DNA from: an uncultured Gaiellaceae bacterium
GTDB taxonomy: Bacteria > Actinomycetota > Thermoleophilia > Gaiellales > Gaiellaceae
DNA length: 5,796 bases
Direction of reading: 5' to 3'
Assembly: GCA_955652075.1 (NCBI GenBank)
Contig: CATPAS010000321.1
Location: 1 to 5,796 of the forward strand
The translations under genes were made by a program, and so were the position numbers. Each line of letters begins with the position of its first letter. The stretch's first letter is position 1. The notes under the pieces were generated by a model, which had not been told where the DNA came from, ran no database searches, and saw nothing but the letters and a program-made list of their open reading frames with translations. Positions 1 to 5,142 of the stretch are shown in pieces.

Positions 1-751
1 ACACCATCTGCACGACATTGACCGCCGTGCCGAGCTCGTCAGGGATGTCATAGGTTCGGCGGTAGACCTGCGCGCGCGGCGAGTCCCACGAGTCGAAAAC
101 CGCTCGCACCGCACGCGTGAGCTGCTCCCGCGGATCCTGCGAAAAATCGTGGCCGGCATCCTCCCGATAGACCGCCCGGTAGGTGTCGATCAGCGCGGCC
201 AGATCCTCGCCGGACAGATCGACGTCCTGCGTGACGCCCTGCGACTTCTTCAGATCGGTGAGCGCCTGCTCGAACCGGTGCCCGTCGATGCCGTCGACGA
301 CCTCGCCGTACATCTGGATCAATCGCCGGTAGGAGTCGTTCGCGAAACGCTCGTTTCCCGTCGCGCGCGCGAGCCCGACAACCGCCTCGTCGTTCAGCCC
401 GAGGTTGAGGATCGAGTCCATCATCCCGGGCATCGAGACCGCGGCGCCCGAGCGCACGGACACGAGCAGCGGGTCGTTCGTGTCGCCGAAGCGCTTGCCC
501 GCCTTCTCCTGCAGCGCACCGAGGTGTCGCCCGATCTCCTCCTCCAACCCGTCCGGCAGCGCCTTGTCGTTCGACATATACGCGCGGCAGGCGTCCGTCG
601 TGATCGTGAACCCGGCCGGAACGGGGACGCCCATCTGCGTCATCTCCGCGAGACCGATCCCCTTGCCGCCTAGGAGCTCACGCCCTCCGGTAGAAGGCTC
701 GTCGAAGTCGTAGACGTAGCGCTGGGCGGGCAAGGGCGGAAATCCTTTCAC
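1..751 (-). CDS. ppdK: Pyruvate, phosphate dikinase, N-terminal part (runs off left edge)
   Basis: PPDK is a cytoplasmic enzyme that interconverts pyruvate + ATP + Pi and phosphoenolpyruvate + AMP + PPi. About 250 N-terminal residues of a roughly 870-residue protein are visible; the central phospho-His domain and the C-terminal PEP/pyruvate barrel lie beyond the left edge. Reading from the right, the start of the nucleotide-binding domain appears as YVYDFDEPSTGGRELLGGKG (about residues 12-31), followed by the PPDK hallmark SVRSGAAVSMPGMMDSILNL (98-117), with LGLND directly after it. The start chosen is GTG at 751, preceded by AGGGG with a 4-nt spacer. An in-frame TTG at 733 with AAAGGA upstream is an alternative and would remove six residues. 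The gene diverges from the S51 peptidase gene, and the gene for its presumed regulatory kinase lies about 870 bp away on the same strand. The family call is very secure; the exact start is not. Confidence 0.96.
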   Translation of the reverse strand, partial: MKGFPPLPAQRYVYDFDEPSTGGRELLGGKGIGLAEMTQMGVPVPAGFTITTDACRAYMSNDKALPDGLEEEIGRHLGALQEKAGKRFGDTNDPLLVSVRSGAAVSMPGMMDSILNLGLNDEAVVGLARATGNERFANDSYRRLIQMYGEVVDGIDGHRFEQALTDLKKSQGVTQDVDLSGEDLAALIDTYRAVYREDAGHDFSQDPREQLTRAVRAVFDSWDSPRAQVYRRTYDIPDELGTAVNVVQMV

Positions 752-762
752 AAATCCCCTGC

Positions 763-768
763 AATACT
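763..768 (+). promoter_or_regulatory. Candidate -10 box for a leaderless S51 transcript
   Basis: AATACT matches four of six bases of TATAAT and lies exactly 7 nt before the ATG at 776. If used, transcription would start at or next to the start codon and give a leaderless mRNA, which fits the absence of any Shine-Dalgarno sequence there. No good -35 box is seen at normal spacing. The complementary strand here is the leader of ppdK, so the two promoters would have to overlap or sit inside each other's coding regions. This is only a weak sequence match. Confidence 0.25.
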
Positions 769-775
769 CGGCGTT

Positions 776-1441
776 ATGCCTGAGCCGAGGATCGTGGCCA
801 TGGGCGGGGTTCCCGACGACACGCTGCTCGACTACGTGCTCGGCCTCGCCGCTGGAATGCGGCTGCTCTATGTCCCGACCGCCGAGATGGAGGACCCGGC
901 TCGGACGGTCTGGTGGTACGAGCGGCTGCACGGGCGTGCCGAGATGAAGCACCTGCATTTCTTTCCATCGCCTCCTTCGGGGCTGCGCGACCTGGTGCTC
1001 GCCCAGGACATCGTGCTGGTCACGGGCGGCAGCACCGCGAACGCGCTCGCGGTCTGGCGTGCCCACGGCTTCGACGAGACCCTGCGGGAAGCCTGGCAAC
1101 GGGGCGTGCTGCTGACAGGCTGGAGCGCAGGGATGATCTGCTGGTTCGAGCACGGCGTGACGGACTCGTTCGGGCCCGAGCTCACGTCGATGGAGTGCCT
1201 CGGCTTTCTGCCGGGGAGCGCGTGCCCGCACTACGACGGCGAGGAGCGCCGCCGTCCCGTCTACACGCAACTGGTCGCGGAAGGGCTCGCGCCCGGCGTC
1301 GCCGCCGACGATGACGTGGCACTTCACTACGTCGGCACCGAGCTGCACGACGTCGTGAGCTCACGCGAGGGAGCCGCCGCGTACCGCGTCGACCCGGGCG
1401 GCGAGCGGCCGCTCGAGACGACGTTGCTGGGCCAGCCCTGA
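776..1441 (+). CDS. Peptidase E-like protein (family S51)
   Basis: A 221-residue cytoplasmic protein of the peptidase E / cyanophycinase superfamily (class I glutamine-amidotransferase-like fold, family S51). PepE members cleave Asp-X dipeptides, but the substrate here cannot be read from the sequence. The nucleophile elbow is GWSAGM, with Ser117 as the predicted catalytic Ser; it is followed by the family-typical ICWFEHGVTDS, then SACPHYDGEERR with His152 as the probable catalytic His. An upstream VTGGSTANAL segment (82-91) resembles the glycine-rich loop of these enzymes. Length is normal for the family (about 220-240). ATG at 776 gives a natural N-terminus (RIVAMGG), although no Shine-Dalgarno precedes it. 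The gene stands alone on this strand between two minus-strand genes, 24 bp from the ppdK start and 16 bp from the end of the small membrane-protein gene. Family membership is firm; the dipeptidase activity is inferred. Confidence 0.88.
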   Translation: MPEPRIVAMGGVPDDTLLDYVLGLAAGMRLLYVPTAEMEDPARTVWWYERLHGRAEMKHLHFFPSPPSGLRDLVLAQDIVLVTGGSTANALAVWRAHGFDETLREAWQRGVLLTGWSAGMICWFEHGVTDSFGPELTSMECLGFLPGSACPHYDGEERRRPVYTQLVAEGLAPGVAADDDVALHYVGTELHDVVSSREGAAAYRVDPGGERPLETTLLGQP

Positions 1442-1457
1442 AGGCGCGGGGTCCGTC

Positions 1458-1622
1458 TCAGCGGCCACGCCGGCCCCGGGAGCGGAACTCCGCCAGCCAG
1501 GCCAGCCCTCTGAGGCCCAGCCAAACCGGCGTCAGCAGCACGTAGAAGAGGACGAGAGCGAGGCCGAGAATGCTCCACCAGATCGCCCAGCGCCACCAGG
1601 GCACGGGCGGCTTCGGCTTCAC
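1458..1622 (-). CDS. Small unrecognised membrane protein, coupled to the PPDK regulator gene
   Basis: A 54-codon ORF starting with GTG at 1622. I do not recognise a family. The N-terminus is proline/lysine-rich (VKPKPPVPWW). It is followed by a long tryptophan-rich hydrophobic stretch (about residues 12-40, AIWWSILGLALVLFYVLLTP and on) that could span the membrane once or form a tight hairpin. The arginine-rich tail RSRGRRGR would, by the positive-inside rule, lie in the cytoplasm. The start codon overlaps the stop of the upstream regulator gene as GTGA, and GGAAG sits 4 nt upstream, so translation is probably coupled to that gene. No stretch of this composition is expected from a random frame, which supports it being real. 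It is easily missed by gene callers because of its size and GTG start. Function is unknown; a role linked to the upstream regulator is only suggested by position. Confidence 0.68.
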   Translation of the reverse strand: MKPKPPVPWWRWAIWWSILGLALVLFYVLLTPVWLGLRGLAWLAEFRSRGRRGR

Positions 1623-2464
1623 GTGACTTCCGGCGCCGCGGCTTCCGCCTTCCGGCCCTCGACGGTGCGCAGGATGCGCTGTGCAGTCTCCTCGATCGAC
1701 AGCTCCGAGATGTCGATCACGGGGCACCCGAGCCGCCTCTGCACCGCGGCCGCCTCGTCGAGCTCGTCGTACACCTCCGTCAGCTCGGCGTAGCGGCGGT
1801 TGTTGGCGCCGAGATTGCGCACGCGCGCGCGCCGGATCTCGGCGAGGCGGTTCGCGTGAATCGTCACGCCGACGATCTTCGCGGGGTCGAGCTCGAACAG
1901 CTCCTTCGGCGGCTCGATGCCCTTCACGATTGGGACGTTCGCGACCTTGTGTCCGAGGTAGCCGAGGTAGATCGACAGCGGCGTCTTCGACGTGCGCGAG
2001 ACGCCGACGAGCACGATGTCCGCCTCGTCGAGACCCGCCCCCACTCCGTCGTCGTACTTGACGGCGAACTCCATCGCCTCGATCCGGCGGAAGTAGGCAG
2101 GAGTCAGCGGGGCGCGCGAGCCGGGCGTCATGCGCGCGGCCTGGCCCGAGACGCGCGCGACCGCGTCGATCGGATGACCGAGCAAGTCGCAATAGTGGAC
2201 GCGAGCGCGTCTGCAGAGCCGGCGCATGGCGTCCCGAAGCTCAGGGTCGACGAGTGTGTAGATCACTACGGCGGCATGGCCGCGGGCGCTGAGCACGGCC
2301 CGCTCGAGGTCTGCGACGGTCTCCGCCCTCGTGTGACGCACCTCCTCGAACGCCTGCTCGGGAAACTGGGCCTCGAGGGCGAGCACGAGGCGCGCGGCAG
2401 TCTCTCCCGTCGAGTCGGACACGATGTGGAGCTCGACGGTCGGCTGCTCCGTCACCCCGGGCAT
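1619..2464 (-). CDS. PPDK/PEP synthase regulatory protein (bifunctional kinase / Pi-dependent pyrophosphorylase, DUF299)
   Basis: A 281-residue protein of the DUF299 family (PDRP/PSRP; YqfL in Bacillus, PpsR in E. coli). Family members switch off pyruvate, phosphate dikinase or PEP synthase by ADP-dependent phosphorylation of a Thr next to the catalytic His, and reactivate it by Pi-dependent dephosphorylation. Visible signatures are HIVSDSTGETA (13-23), the conserved TPAYFRRIEAMEFAVKYDDG block (121-140), and the nucleotide-binding P-loop GVSRTSKTPLSIYLGYLG (154-171). Length matches the family. A ppdK gene lies close by on the same strand and no PEP synthase is seen, so the dikinase is the likelier target. 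ATG at 2464 was chosen because the family motif begins about ten residues later. The frame stays open to a GTG at 2545, but that extension reads through an inverted repeat. GTG at 2455 is another option. No clear Shine-Dalgarno is present. The 3' end overlaps the small membrane-protein start as GTGA. Confidence 0.94.
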   Translation of the reverse strand: MPGVTEQPTVELHIVSDSTGETAARLVLALEAQFPEQAFEEVRHTRAETVADLERAVLSARGHAAVVIYTLVDPELRDAMRRLCRRARVHYCDLLGHPIDAVARVSGQAARMTPGSRAPLTPAYFRRIEAMEFAVKYDDGVGAGLDEADIVLVGVSRTSKTPLSIYLGYLGHKVANVPIVKGIEPPKELFELDPAKIVGVTIHANRLAEIRRARVRNLGANNRRYAELTEVYDELDEAAAVQRRLGCPVIDISELSIEETAQRILRTVEGRKAEAAAPEVT

Positions 2465-2519
2465 TGTCGCGGATAACGTCCCCTGCCATGCCCGAGGTCG
2501 CTCGCCTTTGGCTCGCTCC

Positions 2520-2546
2520 CGTGAGGGAAACCATGTTTCCCTCACG
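2520..2546. repeat. Perfect inverted repeat, 12-bp arms with 3-nt centre
   Basis: CGTGAGGGAAAC and GTTTCCCTCACG flank a central CAT, giving a 12-bp perfect stem with a 3-nt loop (or CCATG if the closing pair does not form). No T-run follows on either strand, so it is not a standard intrinsic terminator. The symmetry suits a protein-binding operator, an RNA hairpin, or the end of a palindromic repeat element. Its inner part, GGGAAAC/GTTTCCC, recurs in the second inverted repeat in front of glyS. A perfect 12-bp arm match at this spacing is unlikely by chance in a window this size. Confidence 0.85.
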
Positions 2547-2616
2547 AGCTCCCTTCTTTAGGGATCGCCTCAGCTCACGCGCCGCTGAGATCGCCGCGTG
2601 TGCAGAGGACCGCGAA

Positions 2617-2640
2617 GTCGCTTGCGACGTCGCTTGCGGC
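2617..2640. repeat. Tandem 12-mer repeat (two copies, one mismatch)
   Basis: GTCGCTTGCGAC (2617-2628) is followed directly by GTCGCTTGCGGC (2629-2640), 11 of 12 identical. The first copy can fold on itself as GTCG-CTTG-CGAC, a stem with a CUUG tetraloop in RNA. Alternatively, GAAGTCGC (2614-2621) can pair with GCGGCTTC (2636-2643) through seven Watson-Crick pairs and one G-U. It lies midway between the two inverted repeats. Confidence 0.7.
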
Positions 2641-2689
2641 TTCGCTGAAGAGGCCGTGCCGGCTTTGCCGTCTCGGCCACTTCCGAAGC

Positions 2690-2711
2690 GGGGAAACGTG
2701 TCGGTTTCCCC
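2690..2711. repeat. Inverted repeat directly upstream of glyS
   Basis: GGGGAAAC (2690-2697) and GTTTCCCC (2704-2711) form a perfect 8-bp stem around a 6-nt loop (GTGTCG), ending 9 nt before the glyS ATG. The likely ribosome contact AAGG (2713-2716) lies just outside the stem, so an RNA hairpin here would sit inside the ribosome landing zone. The arms share GGGAAAC/GTTTCCC with the inverted repeat at 2520-2546. Confidence 0.8.
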
Positions 2712-2720
2712 CAAGGCCCC

Positions 2721-4076
2721 ATGAGCGACGCCGTAACGATGGACAAGATCGTCTCGCTCTCCCGCCGCCGCGGGTTCGTCTTCCCGTCCTCCGAGATCTA
2801 CGGCGGCATGGGCTCGACCTTCGACTACGGGCATTACGGCGTTCTGCTGAAGAACAACATTCGGGAGCGCTGGTTCGAGGCGATGGTGCGAAACCGGGAC
2901 GACATCGTCGCCATCGACTCCGCGATCATCCTCCACCCAAAAGTCTGGGAGGCTTCGGGCCACGTCGGCGGGTTCACCGATCCGCTCATCGATTGCCGCA
3001 CCTGCAAGCTCCGCTTCCGGGCGGACAAGCTGGAGGACGCGAACTGCGGCCGCAAGCCGAGCAAGCGGCCCGGCGAGACGCCCGAGTGCGACCTGACCGA
3101 GCCGCGGCAGTTCAATCTCATGTTCGAGACCACGGTCGGCGCACTGCAGGAGGAGGGCTCGCGTGCGTTCCTGCGCCCCGAGACGGCGCAGGGGATCTTC
3201 ATCAACTTCAAGAACGTGCTCCAGATCGCGCGGCGCAAGCCGCCCTTCGGGATCGCCCAGATCGGCAAGTCGTTCCGCAACGAGATCACGCCCGGGAACT
3301 TCCTCTTCCGAGTGCGCGAGTTCGAGCAGATGGAGATGGAGTTCTTCGTTCCGCCGGACGAAGGAGAGAAGTGGTACCGCTACTGGATCGAGGAGCGACT
3401 CAACTGGTATCTGCGCTACGGGCTGCGCGAGAGCAAGCTCCGTGTGCGCGAGCACGGCCCCGAGGAACGGTCGCACTACTCCCAGGGAACGAGCGACATC
3501 GAGTACGAGTACCCGATCGGTTGGGGGGAACTGGAAGGCATCGCGAATCGCGGCGACTTCGACCTGACCCAGCACGCCCAGCATTCGACGACGAAGCTCG
3601 AGTACGTGGGGCAGGACGGAGAACGGTACGTCCCCCACGTCATCGAGCCGGCCGTCAGCATCGAGCGGATCGTGGTCGCGCTGCTCGTCGACGCGTACGA
3701 CGAGGAGGTCGTCGGTGAGCGGGAGCGGACGGTGCTGCGCCTTCATCCGCAGATGGCTCCCGTCACTGCGGCGATCCTCCCGCTGATCGGGAAGAGCGAC
3801 GAGATGGTCGCGAAGGCGCGCTCGCTGTACGAGGATCTGCGCCGCCGGCACAGCGTCGAGTACGACGACAACGGCGCGATCGGACGCCGCTACCGCCGCC
3901 AGGACGAGATCGGCACGCCCTGGGCGTTCACCGTCGACGAGCAGACCCTCGCGGACGACACGGTGACCGTCCGCGACCGCGATTCACTCGAGCAGGAACG
4001 AGTCCCGATCGCCGGCGTTCGCGACTGGCTCGAGGATGCTCTCGAGCGGGATTGGAAGTCGCCGAAAGGTGCTTAG
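2721..4076 (+). CDS. glyS: Glycyl-tRNA synthetase (single-chain, dimeric class II type)
   Basis: A cytoplasmic enzyme that charges tRNA-Gly with glycine using ATP. The 451-residue chain is of the alpha2 type found in actinobacteria, archaea and eukaryotes, not the separate alpha and beta subunits of many bacteria. The N-terminus KRRGFVF/SSEIYGG-like segment (about 15-29) and the STFDYGHYG stretch (32-40) are typical. Cys92, Cys95, Cys109 and Cys123 look like a zinc-binding insert. FLRPETAQGIF (150-160) and the motif 2 region GKSFRNEITP through FLFRVREFEQMEMEFF (182-209) form the active site. Motif 3 is EPAVSIERIVVALL (309-322), in which Ser313 replaces the usual Gly. The C-terminal anticodon-binding domain starts near LRLHPQMAPVTAAILPL (339-355). 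ATG at 2721 has AAGG 4 nt upstream; ATG at 2739 (MDKIVSL) is a possible internal start. The stop shares bases with the recO stop. Confidence 0.97.
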   Translation: MSDAVTMDKIVSLSRRRGFVFPSSEIYGGMGSTFDYGHYGVLLKNNIRERWFEAMVRNRDDIVAIDSAIILHPKVWEASGHVGGFTDPLIDCRTCKLRFRADKLEDANCGRKPSKRPGETPECDLTEPRQFNLMFETTVGALQEEGSRAFLRPETAQGIFINFKNVLQIARRKPPFGIAQIGKSFRNEITPGNFLFRVREFEQMEMEFFVPPDEGEKWYRYWIEERLNWYLRYGLRESKLRVREHGPEERSHYSQGTSDIEYEYPIGWGELEGIANRGDFDLTQHAQHSTTKLEYVGQDGERYVPHVIEPAVSIERIVVALLVDAYDEEVVGERERTVLRLHPQMAPVTAAILPLIGKSDEMVAKARSLYEDLRRRHSVEYDDNGAIGRRYRRQDEIGTPWAFTVDEQTLADDTVTVRDRDSLEQERVPIAGVRDWLEDALERDWKSPKGA

Positions 4077-4822
4077 GCCGAGCGCAGCGTACGCAGCCTG
4101 AAATTCCCGAAGTACTCGTAAGCGGCGGTGATCACCGCCAGCGCGTCGCGCGTCGGACGTTCCGCGAGGCCCGCGTCCCGTGCTTCCGCGAGTGGACGCG
4201 CGAGCAGGGCTTCGATCCCCGCGATGCCGGCGGGCGAAAGCGCCAACGCGCCACCGGCCGAGCAGTCGCTGCACACCGCGCCGCCGGCTTTCGCCGAGTA
4301 GCCGACAAGCGTTTCGCTTTCGGTCCCGCAGTCGGCGCAGCTCGTCAGGTGCGGCAGGTAACCGGACAGCCAGAGCAGCTTGAGCTGGAAGGAGAGCGCG
4401 AGCGGCTCCAGCGACGAGCGGGTCGAGAGCGGCTCGAGCTCGTCGAGCAAGTCGAGAAAGCGTGTCAGGGCCTGAAACGCGCGCGCGTTCGCTTCCTGTT
4501 CCGTGAAGAGGCGCAGCATGGCCTCCGCGCCCAGCAGGCCGACGCCGAGCCGGTATTGCTGTTCGCGCGACTCATGGTGCGAACGGATGAGCTCGGCTCC
4601 CGTGACGGTCTGCAGCTCGCCCGAGCCCTGGTGCAGCATCAGCTCGGCGTGCGAGAGCGGCTCCAGCCGGGCGCCGAACCGAGACTTCGTCTTGCGGATC
4701 CCCTTCGCGACCGCGCCGATGCGGCCGCGCTCGAGCGTGTAGAGGTGCAGCACACGGTCGGCTTCGCCGAGCCGGAACGAACGCAGCACGACCGCCTCGG
4801 TCTTGTAAGAGCGTCCGGCCAT
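4073..4822 (-). CDS. recO: DNA repair protein RecO
   Basis: A 249-residue recombination mediator of the RecFOR pathway. RecO binds single-stranded DNA and, with RecR, helps load RecA onto SSB-coated gaps; it also anneals complementary strands. The N-terminal OB-fold reads YKTEAVVLRSFRLGEADRVL (6-25), then GAVAKGIRKTKSRFGARLEP (36-55), which is characteristic of the family. The helical C-terminal domain carries a CxxC pair at Cys162/Cys165 and another at Cys184/Cys187, a probable zinc site. Length is normal (about 240-260). ATG at 4822 is chosen because the family motif begins five residues later; only a poorly spaced GGGG precedes it. The gene converges on glyS with overlapping stop codons (TAA on this strand, TAG on the other) and diverges from the glutaredoxin gene with a 65-bp gap. 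Confidence 0.96.
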   Translation of the reverse strand: MAGRSYKTEAVVLRSFRLGEADRVLHLYTLERGRIGAVAKGIRKTKSRFGARLEPLSHAELMLHQGSGELQTVTGAELIRSHHESREQQYRLGVGLLGAEAMLRLFTEQEANARAFQALTRFLDLLDELEPLSTRSSLEPLALSFQLKLLWLSGYLPHLTSCADCGTESETLVGYSAKAGGAVCSDCSAGGALALSPAGIAGIEALLARPLAEARDAGLAERPTRDALAVITAAYEYFGNFRLRTLRSA

Positions 4823-4831
4823 GCCCCGGCC

Positions 4832-4837
4832 AGTCTA
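4832..4837 (-). promoter_or_regulatory. Candidate -10 box for recO
   Basis: TAGACT on the minus strand matches the actinobacterial TANNNT pattern and four of six bases of TATAAT. It ends 9 nt before the recO ATG, so the transcript would have almost no leader, in line with the poor Shine-Dalgarno. No -35 box is recognisable at 17-18 nt spacing. This is weak evidence from a single short match. Confidence 0.25.
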
Positions 4838-4887
4838 GTCCTGGGGGTGGAGGGAACCTTTGCGGGGCTTTCTTCGTTCCAACTGAT

Positions 4888-5142
4888 GTGGCAAGGATTC
4901 GCGTCTACTCCACTCGCTGGTGCGGCTATTGCGTGCGCGCGAAGGCGCTGCTCGAGAGCAGGGGCATCGACTACGAGGAGATCTCGCTCGACGATGATCC
5001 CGAGTTCCGTCAGAAGCTCTTCGATCTCACCGGCGGCTGGACGGTTCCGCAGATCCTCATCGACGGTCGGCCGATCGGCGGCTACACGGAGCTGTGGCGC
5101 CTCGACCGCGAGGGCCGCCTGGACGACGAGCTCGCTGCCTGA
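4888..5142 (+). CDS. Glutaredoxin, Grx3-like
   Basis: An 84-residue small thiol-disulfide oxidoreductase with a thioredoxin fold. The N-terminal strand RIRVYSTRW leads to the dithiol active site WCGYC (Cys12 and Cys15). The cis-proline loop is TVPQILIDG (Pro54), and the C-terminal part GGYTELWRLDREGRL matches the region where Grx3-type proteins read GGCDDLYALDARG. Length is standard. The start is GTG at 4888; an ATG two bases earlier is in another frame. No good ribosome-binding site is visible. WCGYC is also the active site of mycoredoxins, so a mycothiol-linked role is possible if the host is an actinobacterium without glutathione, but the C-terminal half is closer to classical glutaredoxins. 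The gene diverges from recO and its last 61 bp overlap the end of fpg on the other strand. Substrates are unknown. Confidence 0.93.
   Translation: MARIRVYSTRWCGYCVRAKALLESRGIDYEEISLDDDPEFRQKLFDLTGGWTVPQILIDGRPIGGYTELWRLDREGRLDDELAA

Larger units (their letters stand above)
2465..2720. other. Structured divergent intergenic region (regulator gene / glyS)
   Basis: This 256-bp gap separates two divergently transcribed genes and must carry both of their promoters unless these lie inside coding sequence. It is unusually rich in self-complementary sequence: two inverted repeats with a shared core (2520-2546 and 2690-2711), a CTCAGC/GCTGAG stem (2569-2574 with 2584-2589), a tandem 12-mer (2617-2640), and CGGC-TTT-GCCG near 2660-2671. 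A weak plus-strand -10 candidate, GATAAC at 2472-2477, would give glyS a leader of about 235 nt containing all of these. The plus frame is open through the region and ends in a TGA overlapping the glyS ATG, but the peptide has no recognisable features. I infer either a structured glyS leader or a small inserted repeat element; I cannot decide between them. Confidence 0.6.

Noticed and set aside
149..673. Plus-strand open frame opposite ppdK.
   Set aside because: Antisense shadow; the minus strand carries clear PPDK motifs throughout.
2465..2545. 27-residue N-terminal extension of the regulator protein from GTG at 2545.
   Set aside because: It would be coded by the palindrome and intergenic sequence, and the family motif starts about ten residues after the ATG at 2464.
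2601..2615. Possible T-box motif upstream of glyS (GGACCGCG at 2607-2614).
   Set aside because: Only the 3' half resembles the T-box core. The UGGN bulge that pairs with the tRNA end is absent, no stem I with a Gly specifier is seen, and there is no terminator. In GC-rich DNA an ACCGCG match is expected by chance.
2464..2724. Plus-strand frame of 86 codons ending in ATGA overlap with glyS.
   Set aside because: The overlap resembles translational coupling, but the frame starts at TTG, runs straight through both palindromes, shows no domain or codon pattern, and lacks a ribosome-binding site.
2241..3851. Very long minus-strand open frame (536 codons) opposite glyS.
   Set aside because: Antisense shadow of glyS in GC-rich DNA; its sequence is Arg/Asp/Leu-biased with no recognisable domain, while the plus strand encodes an unmistakable GlyRS.
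4853..4880. GGAAC/GTTCC inverted repeat in the recO-glutaredoxin gap, loosely like the glyS palindromes.
   Set aside because: The arms are only 5 bp with an 18-nt spacer, which is easily accidental, and no extended match to the other palindromes is present.
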